Under the pieces are notes generated by a model. It was not told the DNA's origin. It did not search any database and worked only from the letters and a program-made list of their open reading frames with translations. Positions 45,671 to 54,759 of a DNA stretch of 64,000 nt are shown here, piece by piece. A program made the position numbers and the translations under genes. The stretch spans positions 7,440,001 through 7,504,000 of the forward strand of contig NZ_CP176395.1 of NCBI RefSeq assembly GCF_046244365.1, written 5' to 3'. Within the stretch, counting starts at the first letter, position 1; each line of letters begins with the position of its first letter. The DNA comes from Paenibacillus_V sp046244365 (GTDB taxonomy: Bacteria; Bacillota; Bacilli; Paenibacillales; NBRC-103111).

Positions 45671-46735
45671 CTAGCGTCCGAGCAGTATCCACGAGCCTTT
45701 TATTTTTTTGATCAGCGCGATGATCAGCCACGGTACGATTAGCAGCATGATCGTAGACCCGATAGCCGAAAGCTGGTAGGCAAGCGATTCGCCCGGATAG
45801 ACGAGCATCACTTTCCAATACGACAGCAAGGCCGGATGAATCAAATAAATGCCGAACGACGCCGCGCTGAAGGAAACGATCCATTTCGCCAGCAATGCGG
45901 AGCCCTCCATCACCTTGCGCCCGATCCACAGCAGGCTGATGCCCATGCAAATGGCGTAGCAGTGGAACACCCACTCGTAAGCGACCGCGCCGAACGAGAT
46001 GTTGGTGCGGATCAGCACAAATATGTTGAATAGGCTGTACCCGAACAGCATCGCAAGTCCGAACACCCACCATAGATGCCTGCTCGCATTGCGGAATTTC
46101 TCGTAGTTGAGCCCGATCCAACCGCCGATGCAGATGACCGCCGCATAGGTGGATACGAGCGTTCCGCTGTGCTCGAAGGGTTTTACCCAGTGATGGTAAG
46201 CGTATACGCCTTCTTGAATGACGATACCGATCAGCCACAAATAGTTGCGAAACCACGCGAACGCTTTGACCAGCGACATGACGATCGGAAACAATAAATA
46301 AAACTGCGCGATGATGACGATGAAATACAGATGATAGCCGACATCCGCCCATTGCAGCTTTTTGGCAAAGTCGAGCCAGTCTATCTTGATCGCCGAGAAA
46401 TCCATATTGCTGCCAAGCCACTGGTAGTACACATAATAGAAGAACATCCAGATCAAATACGGCACGATAACGTACTGCAGCCGCTTCCGGTAAAAATTGA
46501 ACGCCTCGCGCGCATTCCAGCCCGCTTCATACCGGTAAAACATGACGAGCGCACTTATCATCAGAAAGACGGGCACCGCAAAATTGCTCAGCTTGTTAAT
46601 CAGCAGAAAAACCACCTGCGAGCGGCTGCCGAACGGAATTTCGACCGTCGCATCCGCGGTCCCATGTATGAGAAGAACTGCCAAAATCGCGACAGCCCGG
46701 ACGAAATCGAGCTCCACGATCCTACCTTTACCCAT
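45671..46735 (-). CDS. Acyltransferase-3 family membrane protein
   Basis: A 354-residue polytopic protein with about ten membrane helices. The first is RIVELDFVRAVAILAVLLIHG, with the family ELDxxRxxAxxxVxxxH-type motif, and the last part SFGIYLIHPALLSYW is also typical. Such enzymes O-acylate cell-surface or secreted sugars using acyl groups taken from the cytoplasm. The gene stands alone; the substrate is unknown. Confidence 0.92.
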   Translation of the reverse strand: MGKGRIVELDFVRAVAILAVLLIHGTADATVEIPFGSRSQVVFLLINKLSNFAVPVFLMISALVMFYRYEAGWNAREAFNFYRKRLQYVIVPYLIWMFFYYVYYQWLGSNMDFSAIKIDWLDFAKKLQWADVGYHLYFIVIIAQFYLLFPIVMSLVKAFAWFRNYLWLIGIVIQEGVYAYHHWVKPFEHSGTLVSTYAAVICIGGWIGLNYEKFRNASRHLWWVFGLAMLFGYSLFNIFVLIRTNISFGAVAYEWVFHCYAICMGISLLWIGRKVMEGSALLAKWIVSFSAASFGIYLIHPALLSYWKVMLVYPGESLAYQLSAIGSTIMLLIVPWLIIALIKKIKGSWILLGR

Positions 46736-46831
46736 GCGAACCTACTCCCTAATATGTAACGATTGACAAAGCACCTTCTATTGTAACCGTTTTTGCGGCC
46801 GTATGCCAGAATAGAAATAAGCAAACAATAC

Positions 46832-46862
46832 AAAAAGCCCGAACCTGACCGGCGTCCGAGCC
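46832..46862 (-). terminator. Probable terminator of the spore protein gene
   Basis: On the - strand GCTCG-GAC pairs with GTC-(bulge)-CGGGC and runs into TTTTTG, 16 bp after the stop. The stem contains a bulge and one G-T pair. Confidence 0.5.
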
Positions 46863-46877
46863 CGCTGCCCTGCATGG

Positions 46878-47168
46878 TTATCGTCCCGAATTCGAGATCT
46901 GCTGCTTCGCCAGCTTGATCATTTCCCTTACCATGGATCCTCCGATTTGCCCGCCTATTTTGCCTGCGGACTCCGTCGTCAGTTGACCGTTGCCGCCTTG
47001 ACTGAGCGGAATGCCCATGGAACGCGCCACCTCGTATTTCACCTGATCAGGCTGATTAGGATCGACTTGATACCCTTCTTTGCGCATAACCTCCGCCATA
47101 AACCGCCGCATGCCTTGCTCCGCTTCGGGAACGAGAAGCCGGTTGCCACTCCTTCTTCTTCTAGCCAC
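46878..47168 (-). CDS. Alpha/beta-type small acid-soluble spore protein
   Basis: A 96-residue DNA-coating spore protein. Family-typical stretches are VKYEVARSMGIPL (containing the Gpr cleavage region), TTESAGKIGGQIGGSMVREMI and the N-terminal ARRRRSGNRLLVPEAEQGM. The start is GTG 47168, 5 nt after AAGGAGGTGA; the frame upstream to 47231 is not coding. The N-terminal RRRR string and the length are slightly unusual. Expression is expected in the forespore under sigma-G. Confidence 0.95.
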   Translation of the reverse strand: MARRRRSGNRLLVPEAEQGMRRFMAEVMRKEGYQVDPNQPDQVKYEVARSMGIPLSQGGNGQLTTESAGKIGGQIGGSMVREMIKLAKQQISNSGR

Positions 47169-47352
47169 TGCACTCACCTCCTTAAGGACAGGTTGCCCCA
47201 GAAGAACAGGGATATGCATAAAAAGCGGCATGAAATCGAAAGCGTCCCTATCGATAGCCGGGAATCCCCGAAATTGTCTTTCATTAATCCGTTTATAGCC
47301 CTTATACTTTTAAGTAGTGAATTGCTTTCGCCATTTCGAGAGGAGCCCCCCG

Positions 47353-49533
47353 ATGTTTGCCTTTTTACGTCGCATCGTTCAAATGTTTCGCCCCTACAAG
47401 CTTCATACTGCCCTGCTTATGCTTGCGCTGTTAATCGACTTGGCCTTCGAAACGTTTATGCCCTTAAGCTTTAAGTTCGTAATCGACTTCGCAATCGTGC
47501 CTCAGAACAGCGCCAATCTTCTTCTCATCCTTGCATCGCTCGTATCCGGCGCGGCCGTCGCTTCTCTCGCAGGCGTCTTCCGGGACAAGCTGTATGCTTC
47601 CATGGGCTCGTCGGTCATGAAGGATTTGCACCTTAAGCTGTTCCGCCATTTGCAGAAGCTCTCGATGGATTTTTACTCAAGAACGAAGGCGGGGGATATA
47701 TTGGCCCGCTTCAATACCGACTTGACGGCGATCGACAATCTGATCATGCTGTTGCCTTACGGTATCCTCTCCTTTATCGGGCTCCTCTTTAACGTTATTC
47801 TTCTATTTATCTTACAGTGGAAGCTCGCGCTCTTTGCAGTGATCGGACTCCCGGTCTGTTTGGTCGGGCCGAAGCTGATCGGCGGACGGGCTTCGGATAC
47901 GAGCTACCGGCTGAAGGAAGAGCAAGCGGCGGTTACGGCTTCGGTTCAGGAAAATATCGCCGCCCAGCCTGTCATTCAAGCATTCGGCCTGCAGCAGCCG
48001 ATGATCCGGAGCTTCACCGAGCAAATGCTGCGTTATCTGAAAGTATCTTCCTCCGCGAATTATTACACGTTCTTGATCGACCGCACGACGAACATCGGCG
48101 TGATTATCCTGAATTTGATCGCCATTTGCATAGGCTCGATTCTCGCCTTTCAAGGGCATCTGACGATCGGCTCGCTCCTCGCCTTCAATGCGATCCTGCT
48201 CAGCATCAGCCATCTGATCGGCGCCGTAACCTGGCTTGCGCCGCAGCTTGTCCAGGCTGTCGCAGGGTTAAGACGTATTGACGAGCTGCTCGGCGAACAG
48301 CCTTCCGTCTCGGACGGGACGGCAATGAACGCTATTCCCCCGCTTCAGAACGGCATTTCGTTCCGCGACGTTTCGTTCAGCTACAAAACGGGGCAAATCA
48401 GTCTCCAGAAAGTGACCCTGGATATTCCGAAAGGAAGCTACGCGGCATTCGTCGGCGTAAGCGGCTCGGGCAAAAGCACGATCATCAATCTGCTGATGCG
48501 CTTCTACGATCCGACCGAGGGCAAGCTGCTGTTCGACGGCGTCGATTACCGCGAAATCCGGCTTGATCAGCTCCGCGGGCAAATCGGCATTGTGTTTCAG
48601 GAAAACTTCCTGTTCGATACGTCCATTCGGGAAAACATTCGGATGGGCAAGCCCGGCGCTACGGATGAGGAAATCGAGCAAGCCGCCAAAGCCGCGGAAA
48701 TTCACGACTTCATCCTCCAGCTGCCGGAAGGCTACGAAACGCATGTAGGGGAACGCGGCGGGCGTCTGTCCGGCGGCCAAAGACAGCGTATGGCGATAGC
48801 GCGCTCCTTGCTGCGAGATCCCGCCATTCTTATTCTCGATGAAGCGACGTCGGCGCTCGATCCTTCCACGGAGGCTGCGATCAACGAAACGCTGCTGCAG
48901 CTGGCCGGCACGCGTACGATCGTCTCGGTTACCCATCGTCTGGCCTCCGCCCAGCATGCGGACCGTATTTACGTCCTCGGGCAAGGCCGGATCATCGAGG
49001 AAGGCACCCACGACGAGCTCCTTCAGCTGGGGAACGGCGCCTATAAGACCTCCTGGCAGAAGCAAAGCGGCTTTTCCATCAGCGACGACGGTTTCAACGC
49101 GGAAATCAATCCGGAACGGCTGCGGAGCATTCCTCTTCTTGCGGATATGGATCTTGACTTCCTTGAAGAAATTTCCCACTATTTCGTTACGGAGTCCTAC
49201 GGCAAAAACCGACCTATCATCGAGGAGGGAGACGCCGGAGACAAATTTTATATGATCGTGAGAGGACAAGTGGAAGTGCTCAAAAAAACCGCTTCACAGG
49301 ATATGGAGCCTGTGGCGGTTTTGAGCGACGGCGACTTTTTCGGGGAAATCGCCTTGTTGTATAACGTTCCTCGTTCGGCCACCGTCCGTTCCCTGACTCC
49401 GGTCGTCTGCATGACTCTGCAGCGGGGCTTGTTCCAGCGTCTGATAAACAAGGCGCCCCATCTCCGCGAGCGTCTGGCTATCAGGGAACGTCTGCAGGAG
49501 CAGACGGCAAAAGCCGTACCCGTCAGTTCGTGA
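47353..49533 (+). CDS. ABC exporter half-transporter with C-terminal cyclic-nucleotide-binding domain
   Basis: A 726-residue protein. Six membrane helices occupy about 10-300, and the nucleotide-binding domain has Walker A GVSGSGKST (near 368), signature LSGGQRQR, Walker B ILILDEATSALD and VTHRL. A cNMP-binding-like beta-roll follows at about 594-720: IPLLADMDLDFLEEIS, EEGDAGDKFYMIVRGQVEVL and the phosphate-binding-cassette-like GDFFGEIALLYNVPRSATVRS. That cassette has the FGE-ALL-PRSATV arrangement needed for cAMP/cGMP binding in CRP-like proteins. The start ATG 47353 has AGAGGAG 8 nt upstream. Transport may be gated by a nucleotide or similar ligand. Confidence 0.93.
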   Translation: MFAFLRRIVQMFRPYKLHTALLMLALLIDLAFETFMPLSFKFVIDFAIVPQNSANLLLILASLVSGAAVASLAGVFRDKLYASMGSSVMKDLHLKLFRHLQKLSMDFYSRTKAGDILARFNTDLTAIDNLIMLLPYGILSFIGLLFNVILLFILQWKLALFAVIGLPVCLVGPKLIGGRASDTSYRLKEEQAAVTASVQENIAAQPVIQAFGLQQPMIRSFTEQMLRYLKVSSSANYYTFLIDRTTNIGVIILNLIAICIGSILAFQGHLTIGSLLAFNAILLSISHLIGAVTWLAPQLVQAVAGLRRIDELLGEQPSVSDGTAMNAIPPLQNGISFRDVSFSYKTGQISLQKVTLDIPKGSYAAFVGVSGSGKSTIINLLMRFYDPTEGKLLFDGVDYREIRLDQLRGQIGIVFQENFLFDTSIRENIRMGKPGATDEEIEQAAKAAEIHDFILQLPEGYETHVGERGGRLSGGQRQRMAIARSLLRDPAILILDEATSALDPSTEAAINETLLQLAGTRTIVSVTHRLASAQHADRIYVLGQGRIIEEGTHDELLQLGNGAYKTSWQKQSGFSISDDGFNAEINPERLRSIPLLADMDLDFLEEISHYFVTESYGKNRPIIEEGDAGDKFYMIVRGQVEVLKKTASQDMEPVAVLSDGDFFGEIALLYNVPRSATVRSLTPVVCMTLQRGLFQRLINKAPHLRERLAIRERLQEQTAKAVPVSS

Positions 49534-49545
49534 GGATAGCGGCCT

Positions 49546-50154
49546 TTAAGGAATCGCCACTTCCCCTGCATAGTAAATCGCCGTAATCGAGTCGAGCGGC
49601 TCGCGGTGCTCCGCAACCGCCTCCAGTTTGCGGCGAAATTCGCTGCGAACCAGATGCCCGAGCGGCTGATCCACATGGTTGAAATGCGCGAACGCTTCCC
49701 AAGCCAGCTTGTCCCAATAATCCGCGTAACGGAGTAAATCGTCCGGCATGACGCGTACCCTGTCCGTCCCTTCTTCGGGAAAGCAGTCGAAGGGCACATC
49801 GACGTTCAGCGTACCGTAATCGTCCGTCAGCTGTTCGCCGGGATAGATGTCTCGGGCAGCCAGTTCGATTTCATAGGCCGTACCGACGCAGTTGGCATGG
49901 AAGCTATGGTTGACGTACTTGCCGATGTCCCAGCATAGGATATACTGCCCATGCTGATTGCGATATGAATATTTGAGCACCGGGGCTTTCCGCCGTTCGT
50001 CAAGCGAATGGACGTGGGAAGCCTCTAATAGTTGATCCAAATCATCGAGCGCCCATGTAATCGTACCTTTCGGGATGAATTTCGTCGCAAATACGCCAAA
50101 ACCGATCTGATCGTTAATATACCGGAGCTCCGTATCCGGGTGCATCATGGGCAT
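49546..50154 (-). CDS. SET-domain protein (putative protein-lysine methyltransferase)
   Basis: About 202 residues. SET signatures are present in order: GFGVFATKFIPKGT near the N-terminus, YVNHSFHANCVGTAYEIELAARDI (the NHS-xxx-N AdoMet/lysine site) and IYPGEQLTDDYG (GExLxxDY). A helical C-terminal tail (about 140-200) carries no recognised domain. The start is uncertain: ATG 50154 or 50148 follow AGAGG, while the longer frame to 50196 lacks a site. It ends 12 bp from the convergent ABC exporter stop. The target is unknown. Confidence 0.87.
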   Translation of the reverse strand: MPMMHPDTELRYINDQIGFGVFATKFIPKGTITWALDDLDQLLEASHVHSLDERRKAPVLKYSYRNQHGQYILCWDIGKYVNHSFHANCVGTAYEIELAARDIYPGEQLTDDYGTLNVDVPFDCFPEEGTDRVRVMPDDLLRYADYWDKLAWEAFAHFNHVDQPLGHLVRSEFRRKLEAVAEHREPLDSITAIYYAGEVAIP

Positions 50155-50323
50155 CGCCTCTTCTGTCAAAAAGTGATATATTTCCAATACTAACAATCTA
50201 TCCGCTTACAGTAAATATCGAATTTTGCTGCTGAAATCAAAGAAGATTTTAAGCTGGTTCGTTTATTGTAGTTTTGGAGAAGCAAAGAGAATCGGTCTGA
50301 AATAAAACGACGGAGGGGAATGT

Positions 50324-50998
50324 ATGAAGGTGCTTGTCGTAGAGGATGACAAGTGGCTTTTGCACGCGATAAGTACGGTTTTCGCGGAAGAATCGTATCA
50401 GGTCGATACGGCCGATAACGGCGACGACGGCTTGCATTTGGCCGAACAAGGCCTTTACGATCTGATCGTGCTCGACATCATGCTTCCCGGAGCCAGCGGC
50501 ATTTGGATCGTTCGGGAGCTCCGTTACAAGCAAATCAAAACGCCCGTTCTGCTGCTGACCGCCAAGGACAGCGTAGAGGATAGGGTCAAAGGGCTGGATG
50601 CCGGAGCGGACGATTATTTGATCAAGCCCTTCGCCGTTCCGGAGCTGCTGGCAAGGGCGAGAGCGCTGCTCCGCCGGAACGAGGTGACGGCCGGAGACGG
50701 CGACCTGTATTGCGGCCAGCTGACGTTAAAGCCGAAGCTGCAGGACGGATTTATCCGGGACATGCCGCTCAGGCTTACCGCCAAAGAGTACGAGCTGCTT
50801 GAATATTTGGTCATCAACCGGGAGCAGATCGTCACCCGCGAGCAAATGTTCGACCGCGTATGGGGCTTCGACTCGGAAGCCGCTTCAGGCGCTGTCGATC
50901 TGTACGTGCATTACGTGCGCAAGAAAATGGCTCCGCACGGCATCGAGAGCCTGATCCAGACGGTACGAGGCGTCGGGTATATGATGAAGGGGAAATGA
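50324..50998 (+). CDS. OmpR/PhoB-type response regulator
   Basis: A 224-residue regulator. The receiver domain (1-115) has E8/D9, phospho-acceptor D52 in LIVLDIMLPG and K101 in LIKPF. The winged-helix DNA-binding domain (about 128-222) has RLTAKEYELLEYL and VDLYVHYVRKKM. The start follows GGAGGGG. The kinase gene begins immediately after. The pair heads the locus whose next genes encode a binding lipoprotein and a MacB-like exporter, suggesting control of that exporter. Confidence 0.96.
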   Translation: MKVLVVEDDKWLLHAISTVFAEESYQVDTADNGDDGLHLAEQGLYDLIVLDIMLPGASGIWIVRELRYKQIKTPVLLLTAKDSVEDRVKGLDAGADDYLIKPFAVPELLARARALLRRNEVTAGDGDLYCGQLTLKPKLQDGFIRDMPLRLTAKEYELLEYLVINREQIVTREQMFDRVWGFDSEAASGAVDLYVHYVRKKMAPHGIESLIQTVRGVGYMMKGK

Positions 50999-51000
50999 GC

Positions 51001-52245
51001 ATGTTTCGCAAAACGTTAGTCCAGCTGACGCTGCGCAATGCGGCAGTCTTCCTGTTCATTTTGATCGTCTTGAGCGGGACGCTCTATTTCTTCATGAAGC
51101 AGCAGCTGTTTCAGCGGGTCGACGAGCAGCTGCGAGAGTCCATGGACAACTTTCAAGTAGGCTCCCTCTCGACCGGCGCCTACTATATCTCGCTTCCGGT
51201 CAAGGACCGGAACAGCTACTTCTTGATGTATAATACGCAGGGCAAGCTCGTTAGCCCCCTGCCGCAGCAGGATGTGCTGCCCGACAACTACGTGGCCGCC
51301 TTCAAGGCCGCTTTGTCATCATCAAGCATTCAAACCGTGACGGTGAGCAATCAAGGCTTCCGGGTGCTGCCCAAATCCGTCCAGAACGGATTGTCCTCGG
51401 CCAACGGGATCAGCGGCTACGTTATCGCCTCGAACATTACGCCCGAGCTGGAGATGCTCGCCAATCTGCGCATGCTGCTGCTTATCGGCGGCTTGACCGG
51501 AGGACTTATTGCCGTGGCTGCCGGCTTTTATTTGGCTCAGCGTGCTTTGCGGCCGATCCGCAACTCCTGGGACAATCAGCAGCGGTTCGTCGCCGACGCC
51601 TCCCATGAGCTGAGAACGCCGCTTGCCGTCATTCGCGCGCATACGGAGCTGCTGCTCCGCCATCCTAACCGTACGATCGAGCAAGAAAGCGAGTACGTGC
51701 ATACGATCTTGAAGGTTTCGCGGCGCATGAACAAGCTGGTGGACGACCTGCTGACGCTCGCGCGGTCGGACTCGAACCAGCTGGAGCTGCGCATGGCACG
51801 GGTACGGCTGGACTCGCTCTGCGAGGAAGCGGCGAAGCCGTTCGCCGATCTCGCCGAACTGAAGGAAATCGTGCTGGAAACGGATATTCAGCGCGGCATG
51901 ATGGCGCAAGCCGATGAAGAGCGGCTGCACCAGCTTTTAGTCGTTTTGCTGGACAATGCGCTCAAATATACGCCGGAACGGGGACTCGTCCGCTTGACGT
52001 GCCGCCAAACGGGCCACTCCGCAGTCATCGCCGTGGAGGATACCGGGCTCGGCATCTCCAAGGAAGATTTGCCTCATATTTTCGACCGTTTCTATCGCGG
52101 AGACAAGGTACGTTCCCATAACGACGGCGGGACCGGCCTCGGCTTGTCCATCGTGAAGTGGATCGTCGAGAAGCACCGCGGCGAAATTACGGTCGAAAGC
52201 AAGCCCTACGCCGGGACGAAAATGACGGTGAGGCTCCCGTTGTAA
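51001..52245 (+). CDS. Sensor histidine kinase of the OmpR-type pair
   Basis: A 414-residue membrane kinase. Membrane segment 1 is at about 15-35, an extracytoplasmic region of about 120 residues follows, then segment 2 at about 158-180 and a short HAMP-like link. The dimerisation domain carries phospho-acceptor His in DASHELRTPLAV, and the ATPase domain shows DNALKYTP, EDTGLGISKEDLPHIF and GGTGLGLSIVKWI. I start at ATG 51001, 8 nt after AAGGGG. ATG 50995, which overlaps the regulator stop as ATGA, is an alternative. Confidence 0.95.
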   Translation: MFRKTLVQLTLRNAAVFLFILIVLSGTLYFFMKQQLFQRVDEQLRESMDNFQVGSLSTGAYYISLPVKDRNSYFLMYNTQGKLVSPLPQQDVLPDNYVAAFKAALSSSSIQTVTVSNQGFRVLPKSVQNGLSSANGISGYVIASNITPELEMLANLRMLLLIGGLTGGLIAVAAGFYLAQRALRPIRNSWDNQQRFVADASHELRTPLAVIRAHTELLLRHPNRTIEQESEYVHTILKVSRRMNKLVDDLLTLARSDSNQLELRMARVRLDSLCEEAAKPFADLAELKEIVLETDIQRGMMAQADEERLHQLLVVLLDNALKYTPERGLVRLTCRQTGHSAVIAVEDTGLGISKEDLPHIFDRFYRGDKVRSHNDGGTGLGLSIVKWIVEKHRGEITVESKPYAGTKMTVRLPL

Positions 52246-52649
52246 TAGATACCGGTACGGACGTATAACGAGAAATATGCCGACTGCCAAAGCAGTCGGT
52301 TATTTGCATGCGGTTAATTGTGGCAACTGAGCCTATTCCAGGCTTCGGTATACACCGTTTGCGGGGAGAAAATGCACGTTTGTCTTACGCCGCCAAAGTC
52401 GAAAGTCAGAAAACAGGTAATGTTTGATAGGCATGGCCATGAACGGCTTATACGATAGAGCACCCTAGTCAGAAATTCCATGCGACAGGTTGTTTACAAA
52501 ATATCGTGTATAGCTTGAATAGGTTTGAAAAGCATCTTGAAGGCTTCACCCGCCATTAATGTTCCTTTAAGCTTCTCAAATCGTTTTCCAAAAATAGGCG
52601 CCCATACTGGGAGACGAGTTCGATAAACGAAAGGTTCGGTGATGGCAGC
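52246..52649. other. Intergenic region between the two-component pair and the transporter operon
   Basis: About 404 bp. It contains a terminator (52280-52305) and presumably the promoter of the 52650 operon. I found no clear -35/-10 pair, riboswitch-like fold or repeat by eye. It is richer in A/T than the flanking genes. Confidence 0.5.
52280..52305 (+). terminator. Terminator of the two-component operon
   Basis: CCGACTGC pairs perfectly with GCAGTCGG around CAAA and is followed by TTATTTG, 35 bp after the kinase stop. Confidence 0.75.
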
Positions 52650-54077
52650 GTGTCACATATCTACAAGAGTAAATTCCGTATAGCTTCGGGTTTTCTGCTG
52701 GCTTCCGCTATGGTCGTTTCGGGGTGTTCCGGCGGAGCGGACGGCGGCAAAACGGGGTTCAAGCCCCTCGGCAAAGATGAGAAAGCTGCGCTGAAAGTCG
52801 CTTTTTTCGATGAACAGGCGTTCGATGCGATGTACGGGAACGTGTTTCGCGCCAAGTATCCCGGTATCGAGGTGGAAGTCGTTTCCACGCGGGAAGCGTC
52901 GACCGGTCAAGATCCGGTTCAGGCGATGAAAAAGCTGATCGACGAGCAAAAGCCGGATGTCACGGTGCTGTCCCAGGAGCAGTATGCCTCCTTGTCTGCG
53001 GAAGGGCTTCTTTACGATTTGGAGCCGGTCGTCAAGCAGGACAAGTTCGACATCGAGAACGTCAGCCCGTCCGTCGTCGACGCCCTGCGAACGCTGGGAG
53101 GCGGCAAGCTGAACGGCCTAGCCCCGTCCTTCGATACGCAGGCCGTCTATTACAACAAAGATTTGTTCGCCAAGTACGGAATCCCGCTTCCGGCCGACAA
53201 AATGTCATGGGAGCAGTTTCTGCAGCTTGCGCAGCGTTTTCCGGCGGACGGGCAAGGTGACGACCGCATTTACGGGCTTTTTCAAGACGAGCAGGTGACG
53301 AACCCGTTCGACCTCGCCTCCATGATGGGCGCTTCCAAAGGATTGACCTACGTCAACCCCGATACGGGCGCCGTCACGATCGATACGAAGGAATGGAAGC
53401 AGGTAGTACAGGCGGTCGCGGACAGTTACAAGTCCAAGAAAGTGTTCCAGCCCGAAGGGCCCAGCCAGGACAACAACGGCAAAATGGCGATACGGATCGG
53501 CCCGGATACGTTCAAGGCGCATAAGTTTTTAGGCGGGAAAGCGGCCATGATGCTGCAAAACACGATGACCAAGGATATGTTCGACATCTCCGCCAAAATG
53601 GGCGGCGATACGAAACCGTTCGAGTGGGGCGTCGTGACCATCCCCGTCGACCCGAGCAATCCGGATGTGACGAGCAGGTTTTCGATGAACCAGATCTATG
53701 CCGTAACGGCGCAGGCCGCGAACGTATCCGCCGCTTGGGAGCTCGTCAAATTCATCAATGGCGCGGGCGACGGCAAAAGCAGCGGAGGCATGATGATCGG
53801 CGGAGGCACGTCGTCGCGTCTGACCGGCAGCAAAACGAAAGACGGCAAAAGCTTGGAGGCCTTCTATACGCTGAAGCCGAATCCGGCGCTGCTGACGCAA
53901 AAATATCCGCAAGGTTTCGCTAGCGCGTTCAATACGATCACGGCGGCTGAAATGAAAGCGGTGCTCGGCGGCAGCAAAACGGTGGACGATGCGCTTAAAG
54001 CGATGCAAACGCAAGGACAAGAAGCGTACGACAAAGCGAAACTCGCGGAGCAGAAGGCGTCGTCCGATGGAAAATAA
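52650..54077 (+). CDS. Family-1 solute-binding lipoprotein encoded with a MacB-like exporter
   Basis: A 475-residue protein with signal peptide and lipobox VVSGC (Cys26) followed by a family-1 extracellular binding fold (LAPSFDTQAVYYNKDLFAKYGIPLP, typical hinge region). It normally would serve a MalFG-type importer, but no importer permease is encoded here. The start GTG 52650 is not preceded by a strong ribosome binding site. Its last 11 nt overlap the next ATPase gene, so it belongs to the exporter operon. It may act as an extracellular sensor or delivery protein for the system (inference). Confidence 0.9.
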   Translation: MSHIYKSKFRIASGFLLASAMVVSGCSGGADGGKTGFKPLGKDEKAALKVAFFDEQAFDAMYGNVFRAKYPGIEVEVVSTREASTGQDPVQAMKKLIDEQKPDVTVLSQEQYASLSAEGLLYDLEPVVKQDKFDIENVSPSVVDALRTLGGGKLNGLAPSFDTQAVYYNKDLFAKYGIPLPADKMSWEQFLQLAQRFPADGQGDDRIYGLFQDEQVTNPFDLASMMGASKGLTYVNPDTGAVTIDTKEWKQVVQAVADSYKSKKVFQPEGPSQDNNGKMAIRIGPDTFKAHKFLGGKAAMMLQNTMTKDMFDISAKMGGDTKPFEWGVVTIPVDPSNPDVTSRFSMNQIYAVTAQAANVSAAWELVKFINGAGDGKSSGGMMIGGGTSSRLTGSKTKDGKSLEAFYTLKPNPALLTQKYPQGFASAFNTITAAEMKAVLGGSKTVDDALKAMQTQGQEAYDKAKLAEQKASSDGK

Positions 54078-54759
54078 CGAGCCCTTGCTTCGCATCCGCG
54101 ATGTGGAGCGCACGTTCGGAGCCGGTACGACCGCCGTCCGCGTCCTGAAGGGAATCAGCGCCGACATTCACGCCCGGCAGCTGATCGTGCTGAAGGGCCG
54201 TTCGGGCTCCGGCAAAACGACGCTGCTCAATTTGCTCGGCGGGCTCGACGCCCCGTCTGACGGACAAATTTGGTTCGGCGGCTCGCCGCTTCATGCATGG
54301 AACGACGAGCAGCGGACACGGCTGAGGAGGCAGCGGATCGGATTCATTTTTCAAGCTTACGCCCTTCTCCCGCTACTATCCGCTTATGAGAACGTAGAAC
54401 TGTCGCTGCGGCTCGCGGGAACGCCCAAAGCCGAATGGAAGAAACGGATTGCGGACGCGTTCGAGCTTGTAGGCCTCGCCAAACGAATGCACCACCGGCC
54501 CTTCGAGCTGTCCGGCGGCGAGCAGCAGCGGGTCGCCATCGCCAAGGCGATCGTGCACCGCCCTACCCTGCTGCTGGCCGATGAGCCGACGGCCGAGCTC
54601 GATTCCCGGACTAGCGCGCAGGTGATGTCCGTATTCCGCCATATGCTGGACACGGAACCGATCACGATTTGTATGACGACTCACGATCCGACCACGATGG
54701 AGGCTGCAGATCATGTTTATGAGATGGTTGACGGCACGTTTCGCGCGAACCCCGAATGA
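54067..54759 (+). CDS. ABC ATPase, LolD/MacB type (first copy)
   Basis: A 230-residue nucleotide-binding subunit: Walker A GRSGSGKTT (near 44), Q-loop FQAY, signature LSGGEQQR (near 148), Walker B LLLADEPTAELD and the H-loop MTTHD. Start ATG 54067 (MENNEPLLRI) lies inside the 3' end of the binding-protein gene (11-nt overlap); the frame upstream is just the shifted reading of that gene. It overlaps the adaptor gene by 47 nt. It probably pairs with the FtsX-type permease at 55810. Confidence 0.94.
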   Translation: MENNEPLLRIRDVERTFGAGTTAVRVLKGISADIHARQLIVLKGRSGSGKTTLLNLLGGLDAPSDGQIWFGGSPLHAWNDEQRTRLRRQRIGFIFQAYALLPLLSAYENVELSLRLAGTPKAEWKKRIADAFELVGLAKRMHHRPFELSGGEQQRVAIAKAIVHRPTLLLADEPTAELDSRTSAQVMSVFRHMLDTEPITICMTTHDPTTMEAADHVYEMVDGTFRANPE

